From Parvibaculum sedimenti (GTDB lineage Bacteria; Pseudomonadota; Alphaproteobacteria; Parvibaculales; Parvibaculaceae), in NCBI RefSeq assembly GCF_009184905.1, contig NZ_WESC01000001.1:124001-188000 (forward strand): a stretch of DNA of 64,000 nt, in the 5' to 3' direction. Below are positions 55,927 through 64,000 of the stretch, in pieces; positions within the stretch are counted from its first letter, which is position 1, and the number at the start of each line of letters is the position of its first letter. The position numbers were made by a program, and so were the translations under genes. Under the pieces are notes generated by a model. That model ran no database searches. It worked only from the letters and a program-made list of their open reading frames with translations, and was not told the origin of the DNA.

Positions 55927-57288
55927 TCATTGGCTGTGACCCACGAAGATCGCGCCGAGTTCGCGCATCAGCGGGATGAAGTTCGGGAAGCTCGTTGCAA
56001 TCATTGATGCGTCGTCGACGGTCACGGGCTTGTGCGCCGCCAGCCCCATGACGAGGAAGGACATGGCGATTCGGTGGTCCATATGGGTGACGACGTGGCC
56101 GCCGCCATCGACATGGCCCTCGCGCCCGTCGACCGTCATCGAATCCTCGGTCTCGTGAACCTTGATGCCGTTGAGCCGCAAGCCCGCCGCCGTCGCGGCG
56201 ATGCGGTCGCTTTCCTTGACGCGCAACTCGTGAATGCCGCGCATGATTGTCTGGCCGGATGCGAAAGATGCCGCAATGGCAAGCACCGGATATTCATCGA
56301 TCATGGAGGCGGCGCGTTCCGGCGGCACTTCAATGCCGTGGAGCTGGCTCGCGCGGACGCGCAGATCGGCGACGGGCTCGCCGCCTTCCTCGCGCTGATT
56401 CATGACCTCAATGTCGCCGCCCATTTCGATGAGCGTCGTGTAGAGGCCCGCGCGGTGCGGATTGAGCGTAATGCCTTCGACCACGATTTCGGAGCCCGGC
56501 ACGATGAGCGCCGCGACGACCGGAAAGGCAGCGGATGACGGATCGCCGGGCACGACGATGGGGCAGGGGTGCAGTTCAGGCTGCCCCGTCAGGTGGATGG
56601 CGAGCGCGCCGTCGGGCAGCGTCTCGGTTTCGACATGGGCGCCGAAGGCCCGAAGCATCCGCTCCGTATGGTCGCGGGTCGGCACGGGCTCGATCACCGT
56701 GGTGACGCCCCGCGCGTTGAGGCCCGCCAGCAGCACCGCCGACTTGACCTGCGCGGAGGCGACGGGCGAGCGATAGGTGATGGGAAGGGCTTCGCGCGCA
56801 CCTGTGAGCGTCAGCGGTAGCTTCCCGCCCTCCGGGGCATGGAAGACAGCGCCCATCTGGCTCAGCGGCGTGATGACGCGGCCCATGGGGCGGCGCGAAA
56901 GCGAGGCGTCGCCGATGAAGGTCGCCGTGATCGGATGGCCCGCCACGAGCCCCATGATGAGTCGTGCGCCGGTGCCCGAATTGCCGAAATCGAGCGGCTG
57001 CGACGGTTCGCGCAGGGCGCCCACGCCGACGCCCCGGACGCTCCATGCGCCCTCGCCGGTCCGCGTCACTTCCGCACCGAGGCGGCGCATGATTTCGGCG
57101 GTCGCGAGCACGTCCTCGCCTTCCAGAAGGCCGGTGATCTTGGTTTCACCAACCGTCAGGGCGCCGAAAATGAGCGCACGGTGGGAAATCGACTTGTCTC
57201 CGGGCACGCGCAAATGGCCCGTCAGCGCGTGGGAGGGCTCTGCGGAAAGGCTCGATGTGGAGTTTTGGGACGGGTGGGCCACGGTCAT
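55927..57288 (-). CDS. aroA: 3-phosphoshikimate 1-carboxyvinyltransferase (EPSP synthase)
   Basis: 453-residue shikimate-pathway enzyme joining shikimate-3-phosphate with PEP. Motifs include [41 protein letters not shown] and [11 protein letters not shown]. The [11 protein letters not shown] loop is the version found in class II (Agrobacterium CP4-like) enzymes, which are less sensitive to glyphosate; this class assignment is inferred. ATG 57288 starts the conserved protein; the 58-codon upstream extension is unrelated. Confidence 0.95.
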   Translation of the reverse strand: MTVAHPSQNSTSSLSAEPSHALTGHLRVPGDKSISHRALIFGALTVGETKITGLLEGEDVLATAEIMRRLGAEVTRTGEGAWSVRGVGVGALREPSQPLDFGNSGTGARLIMGLVAGHPITATFIGDASLSRRPMGRVITPLSQMGAVFHAPEGGKLPLTLTGAREALPITYRSPVASAQVKSAVLLAGLNARGVTTVIEPVPTRDHTERMLRAFGAHVETETLPDGALAIHLTGQPELHPCPIVVPGDPSSAAFPVVAALIVPGSEIVVEGITLNPHRAGLYTTLIEMGGDIEVMNQREEGGEPVADLRVRASQLHGIEVPPERAASMIDEYPVLAIAASFASGQTIMRGIHELRVKESDRIAATAAGLRLNGIKVHETEDSMTVDGREGHVDGGGHVVTHMDHRIAMSFLVMGLAAHKPVTVDDASMIATSFPNFIPLMRELGAIFVGHSQ

Positions 57289-57490
57289 ATCCCTTAGGGT
57301 CTTCCGGAAAGGGTGTTCCGGCGCGACGCGGGAACCAGGCGAACGCTGCGTGGCGTACGCGAATAGGTTTTGACAGGAGCAACTTAACGTGGCAATGGGA
57401 AAATCCGTTGGGCAGACCTCCACCGACAAGGGTGGGGGAGGACTTGGCGAAGTGGGCCGCAAGGCGCCGATGCCTCGAGGAGATTAAAAC

Positions 57491-57880
57491 TTGTCGAAAC
57501 CGGAGTTGGGAACGAAGCGCGATTGCCCGAGCTGCGGCGCGAAGTTTTACGATCTGAACAAGAGCCCCGCCGTTTGCCCCAAGTGCAAACATGAATTCGT
57601 GCCGGATTCAGGTGCGAAGGCGAAGCGCGTAAAGCCCGTCGAAAAGCCGAAGGAAAAGGCGCCCCGCCCTGTCGTGGTCGCCGATGACGAGGATAATGTC
57701 TCGCTCGACGCGATGCGCGACGAGGAGCTGGCCGCCGAGGATCTGGGCGACGATATCCTTGAGGATATCGGCGAAGAGATCGAGGACGACGCCGAAGACG
57801 ATGCCTTCCTGCCTGACGATGAGGACGAGGAAGACGACGTTTCGGGCATCATCCGTGGCGTCGGCGAGGACGACGAATAA
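57491..57880 (+). CDS. FYDLN-acid family protein (TIGR02300): zinc ribbon with acidic tail
   Basis: 129 residues. The N-terminus has a zinc-ribbon-like CPSCGAKFYDLNKSPAVCPKC with two CxxC pairs and the FYDLN motif that names this alphaproteobacterial family. The C-terminal two thirds are strongly acidic, almost entirely Asp/Glu with LGDDILEDIGEEIEDD, and probably disordered. The TTG at 57491 has GAGGAG about eight bases upstream. It is divergent from aroA and followed by tRNA-Ala, a conserved arrangement. Function unknown; nucleic-acid or protein binding is plausible. Confidence 0.88.
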   Translation: MSKPELGTKRDCPSCGAKFYDLNKSPAVCPKCKHEFVPDSGAKAKRVKPVEKPKEKAPRPVVVADDEDNVSLDAMRDEELAAEDLGDDILEDIGEEIEDDAEDDAFLPDDEDEEDDVSGIIRGVGEDDE

Positions 57881-57927
57881 AAATCACGCGGCGCGAGGGG
57901 CGCGATCGTTTTGATCAATCTTTGTGC

Positions 57928-57956
57928 TTGATCCTGACGAAAACGCGCCCTAAGTT
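57928..57956 (+). promoter_or_regulatory. Candidate promoter of tRNA-Ala
   Basis: TTGATC (57928-57933) and TAAGTT (57951-57956) are spaced by 17 bases and end about 45 bases before the mature tRNA 5' end. Confidence 0.45.
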
Positions 57957-58000
57957 CCGCCACCGCTGCGGGGGAGCCCAATCTCCTGCATGAAATCGGC

Positions 58001-58076
<76 letters not shown>

Positions 58077-58234
58077 AATCTTTCCCAGCTAATTTGAGTC
58101 CTGCAGGCCGGCTCCGGAAATGAGCGTCATTCTCGTGCTTTCAATGCATGATGACGCCACGCAACGAGGGGCCGCCCACGGCCTCTTGTGCATGAGTGCA
58201 TCTGTACGGCGGATTTGTCAGCGCGGCAGGTCAC

Positions 58235-59317
58235 TCATGAAGCGCTGGTGACCTTACGGCCATCCTTGATGAAGAGGTGTGGTGCATCGGGCGTCCAGGA
58301 GGCGCTGACGGGGGTCATAGACGGAAATTTTGTAGCCTCGATCGTCGGCAGGGTGGCGATGAGGCTGCCGCCCTCCGCGAGTCCGATTCTGATCTGGGTC
58401 GTCGCGCCGAAGAAAGTTTCTGAGATGACATGACCGGCGAGAGCGGAGCCTGAATTGGAATCGGCGGCGTTGAGTTGCACGCTTTCCGGGCGAACCAGAA
58501 CGCGCACAGCAGCACCCTCTGACAAACCTTCCGCCTGACGGGCGGGGACAACGGTGCCACCGATCTTCACAGCGTTGTTTCCAACGACCACTCCGTCAAA
58601 TTCGGTAGAGCTGCCGATGAAGCGGGCAACGAAGATATCTGCCGGTGCTCCATAAATCTCCGCAGGGCTTCCGATCTGGACCACAGATCCGTCATGCATT
58701 ACGGCGACGCGATCGGAGATGGAAAGCGCCTCTTCCTGATCGTGGGTTACGAATATTGTCGCGACGCCGGCCTCGCGCTGAATGTTCCTGATCTCGTCGC
58801 GAAGCTGCACGCGAACCTGGGCGTCGAGTGCCGAGAGAGGTTCGTCGAGCAGCAGTAGCGCGGGCCGGATGGCGAGCGCGCGCGCCAGTGCCACGCGTTG
58901 CTGTTGCCCGCCGGACATTTGGGCCGGAAATTTCTGCATGTGATCGGCAAGGCCGACCAGCGCAAGCATGTCCTTTGCGCGGGAAAGCTGTTCCTTCGCG
59001 GCGAGTTTGCGAATGCGCAGGCCGAACCGCACATTGTCGAGCGCGGTCATGTTCGGAAAGAGGCTGTAGGCCTGAAACACCATGCCCATGCCGCGCTGGG
59101 CGGCGGCAACCGGCGTGATCTCCCGTGATTCCAGTGACAGGCGGCCCGCGTCTGCGGTTTCGAAGCCGGCGATGATTCTGAGCAGCGTTGTCTTTCCGCA
59201 GCCCGACGGCCCGAGCAGCGACAGAAATTCACCGCGTCCGATGGACAGGGAAACATTATTCAGAATGTTGCGGTTGCCATAGCGCTTGGAGAGGTCTTCG
59301 ATCTCGAGATAGCTCAT
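58235..59317 (-). CDS. ABC importer ATP-binding protein, PotA/FbpC-like
   Basis: 360-residue ATPase of the polyamine/iron(III)/sulfate importer class. Walker A LGPSGCGKTTLLRIIAG, Q-loop FQAYSLFPNM, signature MSGGQQQRVALARALA, Walker B LLLDEPLSALDA and switch TIFVTHDQEEAL are intact. A C-terminal TOBE domain (about 270-355, VRVLVRPESVQL) is present. Substrate cannot be told from the ATPase. ATG 59317 shares a base with the preceding permease stop (TGATG). Last gene of the four-gene operon. Confidence 0.92.
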   Translation of the reverse strand: MSYLEIEDLSKRYGNRNILNNVSLSIGRGEFLSLLGPSGCGKTTLLRIIAGFETADAGRLSLESREITPVAAAQRGMGMVFQAYSLFPNMTALDNVRFGLRIRKLAAKEQLSRAKDMLALVGLADHMQKFPAQMSGGQQQRVALARALAIRPALLLLDEPLSALDAQVRVQLRDEIRNIQREAGVATIFVTHDQEEALSISDRVAVMHDGSVVQIGSPAEIYGAPADIFVARFIGSSTEFDGVVVGNNAVKIGGTVVPARQAEGLSEGAAVRVLVRPESVQLNAADSNSGSALAGHVISETFFGATTQIRIGLAEGGSLIATLPTIEATKFPSMTPVSASWTPDAPHLFIKDGRKVTSAS

Positions 59318-60078
59318 CAACGTGTTCCGCCAATTTCTGCGCGTTCCCGCCCGCTGAGCAGCACTCCCATCATGGCCGCCCATGTGATGAGGAAGCTCAA
59401 CAATGTCAGCGCCGCCGCTTCCGTCGGGTAGCTCTGGCCAATGAAGGCGATGAAGACGGCAAAAGTTTTGAAGAGAAGAATGTTGGCGAATGTGAATTCG
59501 CCCATCGCGATGGCGATGGTAAGAAGCGCGGCGCCGACGAGCGCGGTTGTGAGATTGGGAAGGATGACCCGGAAGATCAGTGTGCCCCAACCCGCACCGA
59601 GGCTTTGCGCGGCCTCGCTCAATGTCTTGATATCCAGCGCGCCCAGGCCGACATCGAGCGTACGGTAGGTATAGGGCAACGCCATGACCACATAGGGAAT
59701 GACCAGGTAGTGTGGTGTCGACACGAGCCATTCCGGCCCCTTGTAGAACGCCGACATGCCCGCCACCAGAACGATAGGCGGAATGACAAAGGGCAGCGCG
59801 GAGATAACGTCGAAGAAGGCTTTCAGGCGCGGTAGCTTCAGGTGCATCCAGAAGATGGCGGGCACGAGAATGGCCAGGCTCAGAAGTACGGTCTCGACGG
59901 CCAGCTCGAATGAGAGAAGAAGGCTCGACCAGAGTTCATCCTGGTGGAGAAGCGCAGCATAGCCATCGAAGCCGTAGCGATTGCCCCCCTGCCACAGGCT
60001 GAAGACGCCCGTCGCGACAAGCGGAATGGCGAAATAGAGGCCTACCAGCCCAAGAAAGATTTTACGTCCGACCCTCAT
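59317..60078 (-). CDS. ABC importer inner-membrane permease, second subunit
   Basis: 253 residues with about six transmembrane helices. The EAA coupling loop is SEAAQSLGAGWGTLIFRVILPNL (seen as the E-A-A...G motif near residue 165), as in PotC/FbpB-like permeases. It forms the channel with the first permease. ATG 60078 overlaps that gene's stop by four bases, and its own stop overlaps the ATPase start. Confidence 0.9.
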   Translation of the reverse strand: MRVGRKIFLGLVGLYFAIPLVATGVFSLWQGGNRYGFDGYAALLHQDELWSSLLLSFELAVETVLLSLAILVPAIFWMHLKLPRLKAFFDVISALPFVIPPIVLVAGMSAFYKGPEWLVSTPHYLVIPYVVMALPYTYRTLDVGLGALDIKTLSEAAQSLGAGWGTLIFRVILPNLTTALVGAALLTIAIAMGEFTFANILLFKTFAVFIAFIGQSYPTEAAALTLLSFLITWAAMMGVLLSGRERAEIGGTR

Positions 60079-60935
60079 CGGCCTGTCCACCGCTTGAGCC
60101 GCCGCGATGCGAGCAGGTGGAAAAGCATGACGAGGCCCATGACGACGATCATGCCGATGGCCAGCGCGGCGCCGGTCTGTGGCGCGAGCATCACATTGCC
60201 GGAAAGGACGTTGCTGATCTCGATGGGAACAAGCGACAGCGCGCCTGATGTGAGCGCATAGGGTGTCGCATAGGCCGAAAATGCATTGCCGAAAAGAAGA
60301 ACGAAGGCAGACGCGAGTGACGGCATCAGAATCGGCAGGCCGACCATGCGCCAATATTGGAGCGGCGTTGCGCCGAGCCCCTCCGCCGCCTCGCGCCACT
60401 CCTTGCGCAAACCTTCGATGGCGGGCGTGATGACGATGAGCATCAGCGGAATCTGGAAATAGGCATAGACCAGTATGAGGCCGGGCAGTCCGTAGAGACT
60501 GAAGCCGAGACGATAGATGTCGAGCCCGGCCTGCTTGAACCACAGCGTGATCATGCCGAGACTTCCGAGTGTAGCGACGAAAGCGAAGGCGAGCGGCACA
60601 CCGGCAAAGTTGGCCGCGACAGCGCTGAACGCTCTGACGAAGGAGCGCGCCGAGTTCTCTCCGCTGCAGACGAGATAGGCGGTAATGCCGCCCACAATCG
60701 TACCGAGCAGCGCCGACGCGCCGGAAAGCAGGATGGAATTTTCAAAAGCCGCGCCGCTATCGGCCAGTCCTTCCAGATAGCTGAGTGTGAAGTGGCCAGT
60801 CTCGTCGCTGAAGGCGGAGAGAAGAAGTTGCAACGCCGGCAAGATGAGGAAAGACAGGACGAAAAGGATCAGCGGCCCGATGAAAATGGCGGGCAGGACG
60901 AGGCTCCGCCAACCTTGCCCGGACGATCTCCTCAT
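60075..60935 (-). CDS. ABC importer inner-membrane permease, first subunit
   Basis: 286 residues with about six transmembrane helices, beginning RSLVLPAIFIGPLILFVLSF. The coupling loop REAAEGLGATPLQYWRMVGL contains the EAA motif that docks on the ATPase. It resembles PotB/FbpB-type subunits. ATG 60935 overlaps the binding-protein stop (ATGA). Confidence 0.9.
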   Translation of the reverse strand: MRRSSGQGWRSLVLPAIFIGPLILFVLSFLILPALQLLLSAFSDETGHFTLSYLEGLADSGAAFENSILLSGASALLGTIVGGITAYLVCSGENSARSFVRAFSAVAANFAGVPLAFAFVATLGSLGMITLWFKQAGLDIYRLGFSLYGLPGLILVYAYFQIPLMLIVITPAIEGLRKEWREAAEGLGATPLQYWRMVGLPILMPSLASAFVLLFGNAFSAYATPYALTSGALSLVPIEISNVLSGNVMLAPQTGAALAIGMIVVMGLVMLFHLLASRRLKRWTGR

Positions 60936-62080
60936 GTCCGAACCTGCCGGGCCCATTCCGCAGCGAGAATCTTCTGCGCCCCCGTCGTCTGCTTGATGGT
61001 CGGAAAGCGCACCGATTTGTAGGCTTCGGCGGAAGGCATCTGGGCGAGGAGCGCTTCGGGGATCACGCTGCGGCTCATCAGGTCGGCAAAGCGCACGGGA
61101 TGTGCGAAGCCTTCGAGGAAGAGAAGCTGGCCTTCATCCGAATAGATAAACTCCATCCATAGACGCGCCGCCGAGGGATGCGGTGCAAATGCGCTGAGCG
61201 CCTGGCAATAGTAGTTGCCGAAGGGGGCCGCATCGTTGGGGATGATCGTCGTCACATCGGTGAGGCCGCTCGACTTCTTCGTCTGGGCGAGGTTGAGGTA
61301 GTCCCAGTTGATGACGATCGGCGTTTGCCCGGAGGTGAGGCTTGCCGGGGTCGCCGCCACCGGTGTGAAATTTCCGCTCGCCGCAAGCTCCGCAAAAAAG
61401 GAGACGCCGGGCGCGATGTCGTCCAGTGAACCGCCATTGGCCAGCGCCGCGGCAAAAACACCCGCAAAGGCCGCGCCCGCGCCCAGCGGACTGCCGTTGA
61501 GCGCGATCATGCCCCTGAATTCCGGCTTCTTGAGATCCGACCAGCTTTTCGGCGCGACCTTCACAGCCGAGAGGTTCACGCCGAAGGAAACGATGCCGAA
61601 ATAGTCGGCGTACCAGAGACCTGTCGCGTCCTTCATGTCGGAGGGGATGGTTTCCCATGTTGCGACTTTATATGGCGCGAGAAGGCCGTCACGGGCGCCG
61701 GCAAGAGCGAAGGGCTGGCCGAGGTCGAGAACGTCCGGTGCGCGCTCCTGGCGCTTCAGAGAACGGACAGCCTGAAGTTCTTGCGCCGACGTTGCCTCCG
61801 GCGACGCGCTCCTGACGTCGAGTCCGTATTTCTTTTCGAAGCGTTGGATAATGTTGGCGTAGTTGGCCCAATCGGGCGCCAGGGCAATCGTGTTGAGAAA
61901 CTTCTCTTTGCGCGCAGCTTCGACGAGCGCTTCTGCGGAAGCGGGTTCTGCGGCGAAGGCGTGTCCGGCAAAGATGGGAAGCGCCGCCGACCCAAGAGCC
62001 GCGCTCGCTGCGCCAGCGCCAAGACGCAAAAAATCTCTCCGATGAAGGTCGGGACGTTGGCGGATTGCACGATCGCGCAT
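60932..62080 (-). CDS. ABC importer periplasmic substrate-binding protein with a twin-arginine signal
   Basis: 382 residues, extracellular solute-binding family 1 or PotD/FbpA-like fold. The N-terminus carries HRRDFLRLGAG (arginines 14-15) followed by a hydrophobic stretch ending GHAFAAEP, a Tat signal. The mature part has IIQRFEKKYGLDV, DVLDLGQPFAL, WYADYFGIVSFGVN and PIVINWDYLNLAQ. Ligand unknown; related proteins bind Fe(III), polyamines, phosphonates or thiamine. First gene of the operon, divergent from a TonB-dependent receptor. ATG 62080 is chosen because it gives a proper signal. Confidence 0.85.
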   Translation of the reverse strand: MRDRAIRQRPDLHRRDFLRLGAGAASAALGSAALPIFAGHAFAAEPASAEALVEAARKEKFLNTIALAPDWANYANIIQRFEKKYGLDVRSASPEATSAQELQAVRSLKRQERAPDVLDLGQPFALAGARDGLLAPYKVATWETIPSDMKDATGLWYADYFGIVSFGVNLSAVKVAPKSWSDLKKPEFRGMIALNGSPLGAGAAFAGVFAAALANGGSLDDIAPGVSFFAELAASGNFTPVAATPASLTSGQTPIVINWDYLNLAQTKKSSGLTDVTTIIPNDAAPFGNYYCQALSAFAPHPSAARLWMEFIYSDEGQLLFLEGFAHPVRFADLMSRSVIPEALLAQMPSAEAYKSVRFPTIKQTTGAQKILAAEWARQVRT

Positions 62081-62125
62081 GGTCGGTCTCGCAGGAAATG
62101 AAATTGCGAGCACCTGATAACACCC

Positions 62126-62146
62126 GCGTGACGACAAATCCGTGAC
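62126..62146 (-). promoter_or_regulatory. Candidate regulator site upstream of the ABC operon
   Basis: Read on the minus strand: GTCACGGAT (62146-62138), five bases, GTCACGC (62132-62126). The site lies about 45-65 bases before the binding-protein start. The same element occurs in mirror orientation before the divergent receptor. Confidence 0.5.
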
Positions 62147-62294
62147 GGTTGCAGTCTGATTCGCGCGCAAACGAAATTCCCATGCATCTGGATTTCTTGC
62201 GATGAGAGATGACCGCTAACCCCGGCGCATAGGCGGGATGGAAAGTAGTTTGAGGTTGTGCCTTTTCTGTTTGGTTGATCAAAAATCGTTTGCA

Positions 62295-62312
62295 GTCACG
62301 GATCAGTCACGC
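62295..62312 (+). promoter_or_regulatory. Candidate regulator site upstream of the TonB-dependent receptor
   Basis: GTCACGGAT (62295-62303), two bases, GTCACGC (62306-62312), about 90-105 bases before the receptor ATG. It matches the element before the ABC operon except for spacer length. Apart from these sites, the 320-base gap 62081-62400 shows no gene. Confidence 0.5.
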
Positions 62313-62400
62313 CCGAGAAGCAGATTTGTCATTGAGCATTGGTAACCAAACTCCCCATTGATGCGCTGAGTAAGTTGGCGCGAGTAACATTGGGGGTTCC

Positions 62401-64000
62401 ATGTTGAGAAACCGTCTATTGCTGGGCGTGGCGTTCGCCGCGCTCTGCACCACCTCGTTTGCCTTCGCGCAGGACACGACTGAGGTGACGAAGAAAAAGA
62501 GCGAGAAAGAGCTGGCCGCTGAGGCCGCGGTGGCGCAGCCCGAAGAAATCGTCGTCTACGGCAAGGGCGAAGCGCGTCAGGTCCAGACTGTCAGTCAGGA
62601 CGACATCGCGCTTGCGGCGCCGGGCACCAGCCCGCTTAAGGTCGTCGCGAAGCTTCCGAGCGTCAACTTCCAGTCCGCCGATCCGTTCGGTTCGTACGAG
62701 TGGTCGACGCGAATCACGGTTCGTGGCTTCAACCAGAACCAGCTCGGCTTCACTCTCGACGACGTGCCGCTCGGCGACATGTCCTATGCGAACAACAACG
62801 GCCTTCACATCAGCCGCGCCATTTCGTCGGAGAATATCGGTTCGATCGAACTCGCGCAGGGCGCCGGCGCGCTCGGCACCGCGTCGACGTCCAACCTTGG
62901 CGGTACGCTGCAGTTCAAATCGAGCGACCCGAAAGACGAATTGGGTGTTCTCGTTTCGGGCACCTATGGCAGCAACAACACGAACCACGAATTCATGCGC
63001 GTCGATACCGGTCTGCTGCCCGGTGGCGGCAAGGCCTTTATCAGCTACGGTCGTCAATATGCCGACAAGTGGAAGGGCGACGGCGTCCAGCGTCAGGACC
63101 AGGTCAACTCGAAATTCATCCAGCCCTTCGGCGAGGATTTCAAGCTGACCGGCTTCCTGAATTATTCCAACCGCCGCGAAAATGACTACCAGGACCAGTC
63201 TTTCGAAGCGCTTGGCCGTCTCGGGTGGAATAACGACAATATCAGCGACAATTGGGGCACTGCGGTCCAGCTCGCGGAGGTCTACCAGAACCTCGTCGCC
63301 CTTTCCAACAGCGATCCGCTTCCCTGGCCGAGTGCGGGGACCAGCTTTCCTGCGCCCTACACGAGCCCGTGGGACGCATACTACAATGCGTCCGGCCTTC
63401 GTAAGGATACGCTTGGCGGTCTGACGGCCGATTGGGACATCACCAGCAACGTGCATCTCAAGGTCACCGGTTACGGACATCACAACGAGGGGCAGGGCCT
63501 CTGGTGGACGCCCGCCGTTCCGACGCCGGGCGGCGCGCCGATCTCGGTCCGCACGACCGAATACAACATCAACCGCGGCGGAGTTGTTTCTTCGCTGAGC
63601 TGGAAGCTCGACACGCATGAGATCGAGGGCGGCCTCTGGTACGAGCACAACGACTTCAACAACGCGCGCCGGTTCTATGGCCTGAATGTCGATGGTACGA
63701 ACCGCGACAGCCTGAGCTTCCAGTCCGACCCGTTCTATACGCAGTGGGAATCGGACTATACGACGAAGACCCGCGTCTTCCACCTGCAGGACACGTGGCA
63801 GATCATCGACCCGTTGAAGGTCAATTTCGGCTTCAAGTCGATGAAGGTCGATATTGCAGGCAAGCCGGTCGTCTACTATCCGGCCAGCGTTTCCAGAGGC
63901 GAACTCACCACCGACAAGAAGTTCCTGCCGCAGGCCGGTGTGAACTATACCTTGAACGACTGGAGTGAAGTGTTCGCGGACTACACGAAGAATGCGCGCG
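62401..64000 (+). CDS. TonB-dependent outer-membrane receptor, 3' end beyond the window
   Basis: 533 codons present with no stop; the gene continues past the right edge. A signal peptide (about residues 1-23, ending FAFAQ) is followed by a linker, a TonB-box-like EEIVVYG (about 48-54) and a plug domain with VRGFNQNQLGFTLDDVPLG, ENIGSIELAQGAGALGT and STSNLGGTLQF. Barrel strands follow. Plug motifs are typical of receptors for siderophores, cobalamin or other large ligands. The closed minus-strand frame covering 62416-63783 is only a shadow. Ligand unknown; divergence from an ABC importer suggests a shared substrate. Confidence 0.9.
   Translation, partial: MLRNRLLLGVAFAALCTTSFAFAQDTTEVTKKKSEKELAAEAAVAQPEEIVVYGKGEARQVQTVSQDDIALAAPGTSPLKVVAKLPSVNFQSADPFGSYEWSTRITVRGFNQNQLGFTLDDVPLGDMSYANNNGLHISRAISSENIGSIELAQGAGALGTASTSNLGGTLQFKSSDPKDELGVLVSGTYGSNNTNHEFMRVDTGLLPGGGKAFISYGRQYADKWKGDGVQRQDQVNSKFIQPFGEDFKLTGFLNYSNRRENDYQDQSFEALGRLGWNNDNISDNWGTAVQLAEVYQNLVALSNSDPLPWPSAGTSFPAPYTSPWDAYYNASGLRKDTLGGLTADWDITSNVHLKVTGYGHHNEGQGLWWTPAVPTPGGAPISVRTTEYNINRGGVVSSLSWKLDTHEIEGGLWYEHNDFNNARRFYGLNVDGTNRDSLSFQSDPFYTQWESDYTTKTRVFHLQDTWQIIDPLKVNFGFKSMKVDIAGKPVVYYPASVSRGELTTDKKFLPQAGVNYTLNDWSEVFADYTKNAR

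Noticed and set aside
62416-63783. 455-codon minus-strand open frame at the right end
   Set aside because: It is antisense to the TonB-dependent receptor, whose plus-strand frame has a signal peptide, plug motifs and no stop to the edge. The minus frame has no recognisable motif.

Overview
The window is GC-rich, densely coded chromosomal DNA from an alphaproteobacterium. I infer Hyphomicrobiales or a Parvibaculum-like lineage. The evidence is gene order: pckA divergent from chvI-chvG-hprK-EIIA(Man)-HPr-ahcY, followed by a DivL-like kinase; tsaE-amgK-murU-addB-addA-trxA; sppA-ihfB-lapA-pyrF-trpF-trpB-trpA-accD-folC; and aroA-cmk-rpsA divergent from a FYDLN-type gene plus tRNA-Ala. The genus is a guess. 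No phage, insertion sequence or CRISPR array was seen.

Layout. 1-2.2 kb: tail of a dehydrogenase-like gene, then bioF-bioD. 2.2-4.2 kb: alkylation repair (ogt and an Ada-AlkA fusion), divergent from an MFS transporter and a truncated haemoglobin. 6.4-11.3 kb: a porin, then a small surface-polysaccharide segment (sugar-phosphate transferase and sulfotransferase-like protein) ending at tRNA-Arg(CCG). 11.5-21 kb: PAS protein, orphan ABC ATPase, polA, two linked genes of unknown function, a 52-residue protein, a GST/WYL-regulator pair and a CoA-transferase. 21-31.6 kb: pckA, the ChvI-ChvG two-component system, the regulatory PTS branch (short HprK, EIIA, HPr), ahcY and a DivL-like kinase whose H-box histidine is tyrosine. 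31.7-36.1 kb: a two-subunit molybdenum hydroxylase facing a ferredoxin/ferredoxin-reductase pair. 36.4-57.9 kb: core metabolism and information genes. 58.2-64 kb: a four-gene ABC importer divergent from a TonB-dependent receptor that runs off the right end.

How the parts connect. The pckA/ChvIG/PTS block joins envelope-stress signalling to carbon control. ahcY is preceded by a perfect 10+2+10 palindrome that looks like an operator. amgK and murU form a cell-wall recycling shortcut in one run with tsaE and the AddAB recombination nuclease. At the right end, the ABC operon and the receptor each carry the same upstream element (GTCACGGAT, short spacer, GTCACGC) in mirror orientation, so they are probably one co-regulated uptake system of unknown ligand. 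This and the tyrosine-bearing kinase are the most interesting signals. Several start codons are not ATG (polA, pckA, cmk, trpA, sppA and the ferredoxin reductase GTG; rpsA, folC and the FYDLN gene TTG) and were chosen from ribosome-binding sites, overlaps and family N-termini.
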